Source of the DNA: Halioglobus sp.
GTDB taxonomy: Bacteria > Pseudomonadota > Gammaproteobacteria > Pseudomonadales > Halieaceae
Reading direction: 5' to 3'
NCBI GenBank assembly: GCA_029246385.1
Contig: JAQWNG010000026.1
Span: 1 to 64,000, forward strand
Length of the DNA: 64,000 nucleotides
This document shows positions 8,815-19,600 of the stretch, one piece after another. How positions within the stretch are numbered: position 1 is the stretch's first letter; the number at the start of each line of letters is the position of its first letter. The position numbers and the translations under genes are program-made. Under the pieces are notes generated by a model. That model had not been told where the DNA came from and searched no databases. It saw only the letters and a program-made list of their open reading frames with translations.

Positions 8815-8893
8815 TGGATTTCCTAGCGCTTATTCAGGGGCCGGGTCTACTGCAAATACAATAAAGATGTATGGGAAGACAGATTGGTGCTGA
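8798..8893 (+). pseudogene. Possible truncated glutaredoxin-like ORF
   Basis: A GTG-started frame of 31 codons overlaps the end of the flavoprotein gene in another frame, with an AGAGGG element just upstream. Its end, TIKMYGKTDWC, resembles the first strand and active-site start of glutaredoxin/mycoredoxin proteins, but a TGA follows the Cys at once and I could not follow the rest of the domain downstream. It is either a decayed remnant or a chance match. Confidence 0.3.
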
Positions 8894-9061
8894 AGCAGTC
8901 TCTGCTGATAAGGTAGTCACGGGTTTAGTACATACTTGGTTCCACTGCAGCATTTCCTACGAGTGAGACTCGATTATCTGAGGCTAGGATTAGTAAATGA
9001 GACGCGCAAGTATATCGACGAGAGCTAAGCAAACGATAAAATCCTGGCGTGCTGGGTCTTT

Positions 9062-10114
9062 ATGAGCGGTGAGGCAGCTGACCTGCTGCACTCTCAGGTC
9101 AATTATTTGGGCCAGCGTATCAGCGTTATTATGCCGCTCTACAATGGCTGTGAGTTTATACCACTAAGCTTGCCCCCGCTCATAGATATGATGCATCGAG
9201 GAGAAATTTTTGAAGTCATTGTAGTTGATGATGGCTCAACAGATGGTAGTAAACAGATGGCGGAGGCGATAGGGGCAAAGGTGCTGTCATCCGGTGGCCG
9301 CCTCGGGCCTGGAGGAGCGAGGAATCAGGCCGCAAACAGCGCGCTTGGCGATATACTCTGGTTTGTCGATGCAGATGTCGTGGTACACGCCGATGCGGCG
9401 AAATGTCTGGCCGCTGGTTTTGACGTAGAGCAGGTCGTTGCAGTATTTGGGTCCTACGATAGCAATCCGCCCGCTAGAAACTTTTTTTCACAGTACAAAA
9501 ATCTTGTGCATCACTATTATCACAATCGTGCGAAAGATGAAGCACAGACCTTTTGGTCTGGATGTGGTGCGGTTAGACGCAACGCTTTTTTGAGTCGTGG
9601 CGGTTTCGACGTAGAGCGCTATCAATACCCATCGATTGAGGATATCGAGCTCGGGCACCGTCTGATAAAAGCCGGTGGTCGGATACGTTTGTTGCGAGAA
9701 GTGCAATGTACGCATCTGAAAGTTTGGAGATTTTGGAATCTCGTTCACACCGAAATATTTAGACGTGCTATACCTTGGTCGCGCCTGATTGTGACGTCTG
9801 GCGATGGTATACCCAACGATCTCAATGTTGGCGTGGGGGAGCAGGCGCGGGCAGTTTTAGCGGGTATATTATTCCTTGCGATACTGGCCTCTCTTGCGGG
9901 TTATATTAGTCCGGCTATGGTCTTAGGGTTAGGGTTGGCAGTGCTTGTAGCCAATCGTGATATAGCCGTTTTTTTTAATAGAAGAAGAGGGCCAGTGTTC
10001 GCTATAGGCGCAGTATTTTTTCATCAAATATACTATCTATATAGTGCTTCGGCGTTTGCTTGGGTGTTTCTTGAGCAAGCTAGTTTAACTATTTTTCGTT
10101 CAAAATCTTCGTGA
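9062..10114 (+). CDS. Family 2 glycosyltransferase, membrane-anchored
   Basis: A 350-residue GT-A enzyme. SVIMPLYNG (about 22-30) begins the domain, VVDDGSTDG binds nucleotide, and VDADVVV near 104 carries the metal-binding DxD. FWSGCGAVRR and EDIELGHRL are later family elements. The last ~80 residues hold two or three hydrophobic segments, so it should work at the cytoplasmic face of the inner membrane, adding sugar to a lipid or polymer acceptor. The acceptor is not identifiable. A 247-base gap separates it from the flavoprotein gene. Confidence 0.85.
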   Translation: MSGEAADLLHSQVNYLGQRISVIMPLYNGCEFIPLSLPPLIDMMHRGEIFEVIVVDDGSTDGSKQMAEAIGAKVLSSGGRLGPGGARNQAANSALGDILWFVDADVVVHADAAKCLAAGFDVEQVVAVFGSYDSNPPARNFFSQYKNLVHHYYHNRAKDEAQTFWSGCGAVRRNAFLSRGGFDVERYQYPSIEDIELGHRLIKAGGRIRLLREVQCTHLKVWRFWNLVHTEIFRRAIPWSRLIVTSGDGIPNDLNVGVGEQARAVLAGILFLAILASLAGYISPAMVLGLGLAVLVANRDIAVFFNRRRGPVFAIGAVFFHQIYYLYSASAFAWVFLEQASLTIFRSKSS

Positions 10115-10251
10115 GGTCGTTGCCTGGTCCGTCGGTTAGACTCAGTTGAAAAGCGGCAGTTCTCTCTGACGACGCGGTTAGTCTTCAGCATCATCTCGCA
10201 ATATTGTCAGGCGCTTAGACGCTGCCCAGAAACACAGGTTTTTGCTTTCCA

Positions 10252-11619
10252 TTGAAGATACTTTCCTTAACGGCGCTACAAGAACTGCTCAAATTATCAT
10301 TGCCTATGATGGTGTCGCAGGGCGCGTTTGCAGTTATGGTCTTTACCGATCGCTTTTTTATGTCTTATATCGATGCGACACATATTGCTGCATCGTTGGG
10401 TGGAGGCGTAGCAGCTTTTTTTTGTTTTTCACTGTTTATGGGCCTAATAGCCTATGGAAACGCCATGGTGGCGCAGCACTTTGGCGCAGGACAGTTAGCC
10501 AAGTGCTCGCTGGTCACCACTCAGGGTATTCTGATCGCATTGGGGAGTGCCCCATTCTTGCTCTTGATGACATACTTTGGTGGACAGGCATTTGGCATGC
10601 TTGGACATGCATCGGCGCAAGTGCCGCTAGAACAGACGTATTTTTATATTCTAATGAGTGGAAGTATCTTTACGTTACTGAAGGCATGCTTAGCCTCCTA
10701 CTTTGCTGGTATCGGTCGCACGCGTGTCGTTATGGTTGCGGATTTATCAGGCGCTGCGCTCAATGTTCCGCTGTCATGGGCGCTGATATTCGGTAATCTT
10801 GGTATGCCCGAGATGGGCATCGCTGGCGCGGCTTTGGGGACCATCGCTGCTACAGTGTTCGCCATCAGTATCTTTCTATGTTTTTATCTGTCAGCGAGTC
10901 ACCAGCGTCAGTTTTCCGTGGCGCAGTCGTGGCGCTTCGACGGCGGCATCATGCGGCGCTACCTGCGTTTAGGCATGCCATCGGGATTGGAATCGTTCAT
11001 GAACACCTCCAGTTTCAACTTATTTTTGCTGCTTTTCCAATCCTATGGTGTAGTGCAGGGTGCTGCTATGGCGATCGTATTTAATTGGGATATGCTTTCG
11101 TTTATTCCAATGATCGGATTGAATATTGGTGTGATGAGCTTTATCGGTCGCCTAGTAGGCAGCGGGAGCATGGTAAGAGCAAATCAGGTGATTTCTTCAG
11201 GATTTATCGTCGGATTGGGTTACTCCGGCGTCTTGGCGGTCTTTTTTCTGCTATTTCGCGAAAACTTAATCAACGTATTCGAGAACTCTGGAGAAAATTT
11301 TGCTGCGATACGAGACCTCGCCAGTGACATGATGATCGGTCTAGTCACTTATATGCTCGCGGATGCTACGATTTTGGTCGCCGGTGGCGCGCTTCGTGGT
11401 GCGGGGGATACGCGTTGGATCATGGTAACGTCAATTACTATGCACTGGCTGATGCTGCTCGCTCAATATGGCGTGATTGTTGTTTATGGTTATGGACCAC
11501 GAGTTTCTTGGTGGGTATTCGTCGCAATGTTGATCGTTTTGGGTCTACTTTATTTAGGCCGACTCCTCGGTGGAACATGGCGTCATCCGGAGCGGCTTGC
11601 TCGGGTAATGCGTGAATAG
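10252..11619 (+). CDS. MATE family efflux transporter
   Basis: A 455-residue protein with about twelve hydrophobic segments in two similar halves, typical of MATE/NorM transporters that export cationic drugs or other organic compounds using Na+ or H+. LSLPMMVSQGAFAVMVFTDR at the N-terminus and AGAALGTIAATVF in the first half match the family. The frame opens with TTG at 10252; the first downstream ATG would remove part of helix 1, so I keep TTG. A lipid-linked intermediate as substrate is possible from its neighbours but unproven. Confidence 0.85.
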   Translation: MKILSLTALQELLKLSLPMMVSQGAFAVMVFTDRFFMSYIDATHIAASLGGGVAAFFCFSLFMGLIAYGNAMVAQHFGAGQLAKCSLVTTQGILIALGSAPFLLLMTYFGGQAFGMLGHASAQVPLEQTYFYILMSGSIFTLLKACLASYFAGIGRTRVVMVADLSGAALNVPLSWALIFGNLGMPEMGIAGAALGTIAATVFAISIFLCFYLSASHQRQFSVAQSWRFDGGIMRRYLRLGMPSGLESFMNTSSFNLFLLLFQSYGVVQGAAMAIVFNWDMLSFIPMIGLNIGVMSFIGRLVGSGSMVRANQVISSGFIVGLGYSGVLAVFFLLFRENLINVFENSGENFAAIRDLASDMMIGLVTYMLADATILVAGGALRGAGDTRWIMVTSITMHWLMLLAQYGVIVVYGYGPRVSWWVFVAMLIVLGLLYLGRLLGGTWRHPERLARVMRE

Positions 11620-11628
11620 ACAGATGGA

Positions 11629-12510
11629 TTAAAAGGTGAGAAGGCGCTTCAGTAAGCTGTCGTTTCCCTTATCTTTTTCCCGCTTTAACAGCAACTCTGC
11701 GAGTTGAATTTCTATTTGTTCTGCCACTTGCTCCCGAATAGATCGCACCTTTCCTTTCGCGAGTTTTTTGCTTTTGTATTGCGATAGGTTGATGGGTTGT
11801 CCAAAGCCGAGATAGCACCGCTGTGGTTTGGGAAGCGGCGTGCCAAGCGAGCCAATAGGAATGGGTGGGATGATATCGGAACGCGTATCCGCATTCAGTA
11901 GACCCACATGGGATAATAACTTTCCTAATGGAGAGTTGGGTAGGTCTTGCCCCTCCATAAGGTGTCCATAGAAATCATCGGGCCCTACAAGTCCAAATGG
12001 CATAATCGTGTAGCCGTGCATAGCTGCTAGTGTTACAAAGCCGTAACGCTCCTTCCACTGCAATTCATACAGTTTAGATTTAGGTTTGACCGACTCATAG
12101 GCGCCACCGGGGAAGAGCAAGAGGTCCTGCTGCGCATCCATTAAGGCTCGGCACACATCAGGGTGCCCCATGACAATGCCTTGGTCCACTAGGATGTTGG
12201 CTACACGCTGAATAGTGAACAGAAATTTATCCCCCATGGCGCGCGGAAAGCGCTGCAGTTCTTTGAGAAATATAGGCCTTATAATCGCCCCGTCTAGTGC
12301 AAATAGAGAATGATTTCCCACGAAAAGACAGGGTCCTTTTGGAATATTTTGAGCGCCGCTCACCATCGGATTGAATACGCGCTTAACTATTTGGTAAGCA
12401 ATCTCGATAGTCAGCCCGTTTGGAGCTTTTACAGCAAGCGCCAACTTTATGTGACGCTCCAGCATTTGCGGGTCGCTAAGGGGACTATTATTTTTTTCTA
12501 ACAGAAACAT
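11629..12510 (-). CDS. PlsC-like acyltransferase
   Basis: A 293-residue protein of the lysophospholipid acyltransferase superfamily. The catalytic HX4D is NHSLFALD, followed by the substrate-binding FPGGAYES. The first ~60 residues and the C-terminal ~40 charged residues flank the core. It probably esterifies a membrane-associated glycerophospholipid or related alcohol; the exact acceptor is unknown. It is convergent with the MATE gene (9 bases between stops) and divergent from the SDR gene. Confidence 0.8.
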   Translation of the reverse strand: MFLLEKNNSPLSDPQMLERHIKLALAVKAPNGLTIEIAYQIVKRVFNPMVSGAQNIPKGPCLFVGNHSLFALDGAIIRPIFLKELQRFPRAMGDKFLFTIQRVANILVDQGIVMGHPDVCRALMDAQQDLLLFPGGAYESVKPKSKLYELQWKERYGFVTLAAMHGYTIMPFGLVGPDDFYGHLMEGQDLPNSPLGKLLSHVGLLNADTRSDIIPPIPIGSLGTPLPKPQRCYLGFGQPINLSQYKSKKLAKGKVRSIREQVAEQIEIQLAELLLKREKDKGNDSLLKRLLTF

Positions 12511-12626
12511 GTTGTGGACGCCTTACTAAGTAGGGAGAGTATAACGATGCAGATGTGGATATAATAGTCGAGCAACACCCGTGAGCTTCCAGCACACACA
12601 ATTTTCGGCTACAGTGCATACGGATT

Positions 12627-13514
12627 ATGAGTTATGGACAGGAGGCACTTGTGCAAGGTAAACATATCGTTATCACTGGACCTACCGCCGGGATCGGACA
12701 TTCTGCCAGCTTAGAATTTGCTAGACGTGGCGCTCAACTCACTCTGCTGTGTCGCAATTTGGAGAAAGCTGAATCGCTGCAGAGAGATATCGTCGCTCAG
12801 GGAGGCCTTAGGCCAGATATTATCCTTATGGATATGGCTGAATTAGGCAGTGTTAGGCGAGCCGCGGAGGCATTGCTGGCGAAAGCAGAACCCTTAAATG
12901 TATTGCTAAATAACGCCGGTGTTGTGAATACAACCCGTAAGGAGACTGTAGACGGGTATGAAGAGATGTTGGCGGTAAATCACTTCGCCCCTTTTCTGCT
13001 TACGGGATTGCTTATGCCGCTGCTGCTGAAAACGCCGCAAGCTCGTGTCGTGAATGTGTCGTCTCATGCGCATACGTTTGTTAAGGGTATGGGTTATGAG
13101 GATATGCAGGCTGAGAAAAACTTCCGTACCTTTCGCGAGTATGGGCGTTCCAAGCTTGCGAATATACTTTTCACCAAACATCTTTCTGAGTGTTTAGAAG
13201 GGCAGGATATAACCGTAAATTGTTTGCACCCTGGCGCGGTGGCAACATCATTGGGTACTCAGAACGGTGGCTTTCTTAGTCGTAATTTGCCGCGATTATT
13301 AAAGCCATTTTTCCGCAGTCCAGATCAAGGCGCGCAGACGTCAATCTATCTATGCTGTAGTGATGAAGTTGCAGCAATCAGCGGCGAATATTTTGCTAAT
13401 TGTAAGCGCAAAATTCTAAAGCCTTGGGCCTGCGATGCAGCCGAGGCCAGCCGACTATGGACTTATACTGAGCGTTGCGTGGACTTCGAATATTCTTTTT
13501 CAACCTTCGGCTAA
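12627..13514 (+). CDS. Short-chain dehydrogenase/reductase
   Basis: A 295-residue classical SDR, closest in feel to retinol dehydrogenase/WW-domain oxidoreductase-like members. The nucleotide motif is TGPTAGIG, the structural motif NNAG, and the catalytic YGRSK (Tyr-x3-Lys) follows a VNVSSHA serine strand. NLEKAES after the second strand suggests NADP preference. The substrate, presumably a lipophilic alcohol or ketone, cannot be told. The gene stands alone between the divergent acyltransferase and a 331-base gap. Confidence 0.85.
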   Translation: MSYGQEALVQGKHIVITGPTAGIGHSASLEFARRGAQLTLLCRNLEKAESLQRDIVAQGGLRPDIILMDMAELGSVRRAAEALLAKAEPLNVLLNNAGVVNTTRKETVDGYEEMLAVNHFAPFLLTGLLMPLLLKTPQARVVNVSSHAHTFVKGMGYEDMQAEKNFRTFREYGRSKLANILFTKHLSECLEGQDITVNCLHPGAVATSLGTQNGGFLSRNLPRLLKPFFRSPDQGAQTSIYLCCSDEVAAISGEYFANCKRKILKPWACDAAEASRLWTYTERCVDFEYSFSTFG

Positions 13515-13845
13515 TGCCTTTTTTGGGCCATGGGAGCATGCAATAGCCGTTAGGAGCGCTCCGCCAGTTGTTTGATCAGAGGGTGCTTTCTTGCGACTGT
13601 TAGTGATCCGAACTTTTCTCTTGTTTCCGTTGACCGTCTTTGCGGCAGAGTTCACTCCTCTCGTGTTGTAATTAGGGATGTTGCATCTGCTGAGAGTGGT
13701 GATTGAGGCGGCATTTTCAGCGGGTAACCTTTAGCAGCCTGCTGCTAGGTTGCCCGCACGCGCTTTCTCGCTGTATTGCGGATTTGCCCCTGTCGGGTCA
13801 TGGTGTACCATAGTCTGCCTGTCCTCGCTTCGTTAATATCATCTT
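13515..13845 (+). other. Intergenic gap with a signal-peptide-like mini-ORF
   Basis: No full gene is seen. A TTG at 13591, preceded by GAGGGTG at good spacing, opens 26 codons ending at 13671 that read like a secretion signal (RTFLLFPLTVFAAEF). It then stops, as expected for a decayed exported protein or a chance ORF. A small inverted repeat TAGCAG/CTGCTA lies near 13732-13747. Confidence 0.4.
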
Positions 13846-16416
13846 ATGTACAGCGATCTTATCAGTCAACTTCCTATTGCCGAGGTTCTCGGGCAACTCA
13901 AACGTTGTCTAAGCGAAGGCAACGAAGTTGTACTCCAGGCCCCACCCGGTGCGGGTAAGACCACGATTGTACCGCTGGGATTACTCGATCAACCTTGGCT
14001 GCAGGGGCGTAAAATCTTGGTGTTGGAGCCGCGTCGCCTGGCTGCTAGGGCTGCCGCTTCGCGTATGGCGCAATTGTTCGGAGATGCGGTGGGACAGACC
14101 GTTGGATACCGTATCCGTATGGATACTTGCGTTAGCGATAATACTCGAATTGAAGTGATCACCGAGGGGATTCTTACTCAACAGCTGCAGCGCGATCCGG
14201 GACTGGAAAACGTTGGCTTAGTTATCTTCGATGAATTTCATGAGCGTAACCTAGATGCAGATCTGTGCCTGGCGCTTGCGCTACATGGCCGCGAAGTCTT
14301 CCGAGAGGCGCCGCCTTTAAAGCTAATGGTCATGTCTGCGACTTTGGCTGGTGAAGAAGTCTCGAAGCTGATGAACAATGCTCCGATAGTCACCTCCAGA
14401 GGTCGTCAGTTCCCGGTTGAAACCCGTTATTGCGATACGCGCCAATTACGTCAGTCCATCATTCAGCCGATAATTGATGTTGTGTTGCGTGTGTTGAAGG
14501 AGCGGGCCGGCAGTGTTTTGGTTTTTCTACCGGGTCAGCGCGAGATCGCTAGTGTGGCAAGACGCCTGGCTGAGGTGCTTGAGCATTCAGCTGAGGCGCT
14601 ACAAATATCTCCTCTTTACGGTGGGTTGTCGCCAGAGCGGCAGCAGCAGGCTCTTTTGCCGGCGCCCGATGGCTTCCGTAAAATCGTTTTGTCTACAAAT
14701 GTTGCTGAGACTAGTCTTACTATCGAAGGTATTACTGTCGTGGTGGACTCGGGCCTAGTGCGTGAAGCGGCATTTGACCCTGCTACAGGTATGACACGGT
14801 TATCTACGGCAAGAGTATCGCGGGCTTCTGCAGAGCAGCGCAAGGGTCGTGCGGGTCGGCAGGGCCCTGGATATTGTTATCGGTTGTGGAGTGAACAACA
14901 GCACGAGAGATTAGTAGCTCATGCTTTACCTGAAATACTTCAGGCAGACTTAACCCCGATGGCGCTTCAATTATTATCGTGGGGTGTAGATGACGGCAGT
15001 GAATTGCGTTGGCTGGATCCTCCGCCTGCGGCTTCTTTTGCTCAGGCTGTTTCGGTGCTGGAACAGTGCGAGGCGACATTTAGTAATGAAGCGGGCTGCC
15101 TGCAGCTGACGCCTCATGGTGTGCGTTTGGCACAAATGCCGATGCACCCGCGTCTGGCTCATATGCTATTGGTTGGTTGCGATATTCAGGCGAGAGAAAC
15201 CGGATGTTTGCTTGCGGCAATACTGTCTGAGCGCAATCCGTTCGGAGAACAGGGTGTTGATATAGCGGTCGCCGTTGCAGTGCTGATGGGGGAAAGCCGT
15301 TGTCCAGATTCATTGCAGGGCTGGTTCAAGCGGATATGGAAGCAGACACGTCGCTTCGCGAGTATGGCCGCTGAAATATACAAACCACAAACGTGCGCTG
15401 TTAGTGTCGATCAGGCACATATCATTAGCGTATTACTGGCGAGGGCTTATCCAGATCGTATAGCCCGGTTACGTGCCGATGGTGATGGCTATACGTATCA
15501 GTTGAGTAACGGACGCAGCGCTATACTGCCTATGAACGATAGTTTAGTTGGTACTAAATGGTTGTCGGTTGCGGAGCTGGGGGGGATGGTTGGAGAGACT
15601 TTTGATCGCATCTATAGTGCCAGTGAGTTAGACCCCGTCAACTTCGATGAAGCGCTGTCGACGCTTGTCTGTGAGCAAGAGACTGTTGAGTGGAATTATC
15701 GCAAGGACCGCTTCATGGCCGAACGACGCACTCATATTGGCAGTATTTTGTTGTCATCAGATATTTTAGAGCAGGTACCAGATGAGGCACGCTCGCTGGC
15801 ATTGTTGGCAGTAGTGCGTAAAAAAGGAATCGATATTTTGTCCTTTAACAAAAAGGTCCAGCAGTGGCGCGCCAGGGTTATGCTGTTGCATAAAGCAACT
15901 GCCGACGGCCAGGCCAGTCCATGGCCTGACCTGTCAGATCAGGCATTGCTTGACACGTTGGAATCCTGGTTATTACCTTATTTGGGTCCAGTTTACCGTT
16001 TAGAAGATTTCCGGAGTCTGGACGTAAAACACATCCTGCGGTCGGTTTTACCTTGGCCATTACCGCTAGAGTTAGAACGGCTCGCTCCGGAGCGTTGGGC
16101 AGCGCCCTCTGGATCTAGTATAGAGATTGACTATACTCAAACTCCACCAGTTCTGGCCGTCAAATTACAGGAAATGTTTGGCTGTGAGGAGACACCCACA
16201 GTCGCAGGAGGGTTAGTTGCGTTGCAGATACATCTGCTCTCTCCAGGGCAGCAACCTTTGCAGATAACACAAGACCTAGGGGGCTTTTGGCGCAGCAGCT
16301 ACCATGATGTTAAGCGAGAGATGAAAGGTCGTTACCCAAAGCACCCGTGGCCTGATGACCCGCTGGTAGCGGTGGCGACGCGCTATACCAAAAAGCATAT
16401 GGGCCCTAATGAATAG
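13846..16416 (+). CDS. hrpB: ATP-dependent RNA helicase HrpB
   Basis: An 856-residue DEAH/RHA-type helicase, the usual length of HrpB. Walker A APPGAGKT is at residues 32-39, the DEFH box at about 129-132, SAT at about 164-166, and motif VI QRKGRAGR at about 331-338. It is followed by the helicase-associated HA2 region and the HrpB-specific C-terminal domain. It should act on RNA in the cytoplasm; the precise role of HrpB is poorly defined in the family. No strong ribosome binding site precedes the ATG. Confidence 0.95.
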   Translation: MYSDLISQLPIAEVLGQLKRCLSEGNEVVLQAPPGAGKTTIVPLGLLDQPWLQGRKILVLEPRRLAARAAASRMAQLFGDAVGQTVGYRIRMDTCVSDNTRIEVITEGILTQQLQRDPGLENVGLVIFDEFHERNLDADLCLALALHGREVFREAPPLKLMVMSATLAGEEVSKLMNNAPIVTSRGRQFPVETRYCDTRQLRQSIIQPIIDVVLRVLKERAGSVLVFLPGQREIASVARRLAEVLEHSAEALQISPLYGGLSPERQQQALLPAPDGFRKIVLSTNVAETSLTIEGITVVVDSGLVREAAFDPATGMTRLSTARVSRASAEQRKGRAGRQGPGYCYRLWSEQQHERLVAHALPEILQADLTPMALQLLSWGVDDGSELRWLDPPPAASFAQAVSVLEQCEATFSNEAGCLQLTPHGVRLAQMPMHPRLAHMLLVGCDIQARETGCLLAAILSERNPFGEQGVDIAVAVAVLMGESRCPDSLQGWFKRIWKQTRRFASMAAEIYKPQTCAVSVDQAHIISVLLARAYPDRIARLRADGDGYTYQLSNGRSAILPMNDSLVGTKWLSVAELGGMVGETFDRIYSASELDPVNFDEALSTLVCEQETVEWNYRKDRFMAERRTHIGSILLSSDILEQVPDEARSLALLAVVRKKGIDILSFNKKVQQWRARVMLLHKATADGQASPWPDLSDQALLDTLESWLLPYLGPVYRLEDFRSLDVKHILRSVLPWPLPLELERLAPERWAAPSGSSIEIDYTQTPPVLAVKLQEMFGCEETPTVAGGLVALQIHLLSPGQQPLQITQDLGGFWRSSYHDVKREMKGRYPKHPWPDDPLVAVATRYTKKHMGPNE

Positions 16417-16624
16417 GAGAGCTTTACCGATTTTCAGCAGACACGCGTCCATTGAAAATCGTCACTAATGGCGCACTTGAGAGCTTTGTAAATCATTAAC
16501 CAGAGTGTCTCGAACTGTACGTGAAAGTACAAAATGACTGACCGAGTAAGTCGAGTGGTGTTTCTCCGCGCTTGCGCTACTTAAGCTTTTCACCCTCTGA
16601 GATTACTCTGTTGTAGGGGTGCTG

Positions 16625-19600
16625 TTAGTCTGTATTACGCATTCGTTTGATACAACCTAAAAAGTCTTCCAGCACAAGAAGCAGGCAAGGCACGAGAAAT
16701 AGAGTGATGACGGTGCAAAAGAGTATGCCAAAACCGAGAGAGACCGCCATGGGTTTAAATAATAGCGTGGAAATTGTCTTGTCAGTCATCATTGGTATAA
16801 GGCCTACAAATGTTGTGATACTCGTCAGTATAATCGGGCGGAAACGGACACTACCGGCACGGCTTACGACCTCTAAAAGCTCGGATTCACTTTGACGTTG
16901 CTTGTTGATGTGATGCACCAGCACTAGACTGGAATTCACTACGACGCCTGCTAAGGCGACAATACCCAGAAGAGAGAAAAAGACTAAGTCCATGCCAAGA
17001 AAATAGTGGCCAATGATCGCGCCGACTGCGCCAAAGGGGATGACGCTCATGATGATTAGCGGCTGCAGATAGGATTGAAGCGGTATTGCAAGTAGGGCAT
17101 AGATGACCAATAAAGCCAATAGAGCACTGCTGAGCAGAGCGTCCATAGATGCCAAGCGCTCCTCCGCTTCTCCGGCCAAGCCGTAGGTGACTCCAGAATA
17201 GCGACTTAGTATGTCTGGCAATACGTCATTTTGGACGCTGCTGATAACCGCCTCAGGTGTGGTCATTGTCCGATCGACGTCTGCGGTCACAGTAACAACA
17301 CGTTGCCCGCCGACTCTATGAATAGTGGTATAGCCTTTTCCCAGCGTTGTTTTTGCGACGCTGTTGAATGGGACTTCGACCCCGGCTGCGGTTCGAATGC
17401 GCATACTTTCTAAGTTGCCGAGAGCGCGACGTTCAGACTGGGGGTATCTTACCATCACACGAACATCGTCTTTACCCCTTTGGATGCGTTGCGCTTCATA
17501 GCCATAAAAAGCCTGCCGCACTTGAGTTCCAAGATCGCTTAGCGTGAGCCCTAGGTGACGCGCAGCAGGCAGCAGCGTAAGCTGAACCTCTTGCTTGCCG
17601 CCACGAAAGGAGTCGCTGACATCCATGACGCCGTTATAGGTTTGCAGTGCGAGCCGCAATTGGGCTGCTGCATCGCGCAGTTGGTCGAAGTCTTTGCCAT
17701 ATAGCTCGATAGAAATGGCTTTGCCGAAACCGAACGACTCTGAGGTAAAGCCAAGTTCGACAGCATCGGGGATACTTCCAGTCAGCTCGCGCCAACGATT
17801 GGCGTAGGTACTGGTCGATACACCTGAATAATTGCCTGGAAGGTTGAGTTCAATACCAATTTCAGCAAGGTTGCTTGCTGCAAGACCAGCGCCGCCAATG
17901 CTGCCCTTCGGTATCAAAGAGCCAATGCTAGTGATGACATGCGAAATGCTGCTTGCTTCACCCTTATCTAAGTCTCGGTCCAGTTCCTTGCGTAACCGTT
18001 CTCCTGCAGCCTCGATATGCCTAGCGGCCAAAGCGGTACTTTCAATGGGCGTTCCTTCGGGCATGACCAGAGTTGCGTACAAATGAGTGCCTTCCACGGC
18101 GGGAAAGAATTGAAATTGCATGCGTTCGCTGATGAATAGCGATAGCGTGAGAGCCAGCATCACAATGCCAGACGCGATCGTGAGGTAGCGCCATCGGAGG
18201 GCTAGATTTACGGCCGGCTGGTAATACCGTGTGGCTATAATTTGCAGTGAATCTGAGATGCGCTCTTGCAGGGCAAGCCATCGATTCATCACCCGGTTTG
18301 AACCTGCCCCCTTTTCTTTGGCGCGGTGTGCTAGGTGTGACGGCAGTATTAATTGTGATTCGATGACACTAAATGCTAGGGCGGCGATAACAGTATAGGC
18401 CAAAGGCTTATAAAACCCTCCTATCGGACCCGGAATATTGAGAATGGGGATAAAGGTAGCCATAGTCGTTAGAACGCCAAAGATGACAGGTAACGATATG
18501 TCCAATGTACCGTTCGTCGCGGCCTCTAATCGGGGAGTTCCGCTTTGCTCTAGCGCATAAATCCGCTCTCCTACAACAATAGCATCGTCTACTAAAATGC
18601 CGAGGACAAGTATAAAGCCCATCACCGACACGGTGCTGATTGACAGGCCGATTGCAGGGAATATCGCAATAGTGCCCAATAGTGCGATGGGTACTCCGGC
18701 GGCTACCCACAACGCTAGGCGAAGACGCAGAAATAGTGTCAGGACCAGTAGCACCAAAAGCAGGCCGCTGCGTGCGTTGCGCGATAGCGCGTCTAGGCGA
18801 TCCACAAGGTCTTGAGACTCGTCCTGCCAGATCGTAATGGCGATGCCTTCAGGAACTGTCTTGCGTGCTTGTTTTAGATAGGCCTTAACTCGGTCTGCGA
18901 TGTCTATAATATCCTCTTCACCAACTCGCGAAACCTTTAATGACACAGCGGGGGACCCATCAAATCTTGCCTGAAGATCGCTCTCCTCAAATCCGTCGAC
19001 CACGGTCGCTATTTCTCCTAGGGTGACAAGGGTGCCATCCGTACGACTCAATACCACGATATCCTCAAACTCCTCTCCTAGATAAACCTGACCTTTGGTT
19101 CTCAGTAAAACTTCACCCCCGTCGGTTTTGATTGACCCTCCGGGGATGTCGATGGAGGAACTCTCAATGGCCGCACCAATCGCCGCTAGAGTGAGTCCAT
19201 GACGCCGAAGCGTCTGCTCCGAGACCTCCACTGAAATTTCATAGGGCCTAGAAAATTGCAATGCCACTTGCGAGACGCCGGAGAGCGCGGCGATGTCGTC
19301 ACGCATTTTCTGGCCTATCAGTTTAAGAGTGCGTTCATCGGCGGGTCCTGAGACTACAATTTCAAATACGGTGGCAAGGATACTTACCTCGGACGTGATC
19401 GGCTGTTCAGCCTCCGCTGGAAAAGCATCGATAGCATCGACTTTGTTTTTGATGTCGTTAGCAATCTTCGTTTTGTCGATGCCGGCAACTAGTTCGACAG
19501 TGACAGAACATAGTCCTTCCGACGCTTTTGACGTTATCTTGTCGATGCCCTCACTGCCTTTTATCGCTTCTTCTATTCGGACACAGACAGCAGATTCTAC

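Noticed and set aside
8888-8893. TGC-TGA as a possible Cys-selenocysteine site
   Set aside because: No downstream glutaredoxin sequence continues in frame and no selenocysteine insertion element is visible. Decay or chance is simpler.
10242-10796. A 184-codon frame overlapping the MATE gene in another phase
   Set aside because: Its sequence is low in sense and full of Cys/Arg/Trp from an out-of-phase reading; the MATE frame has twelve clean helices.
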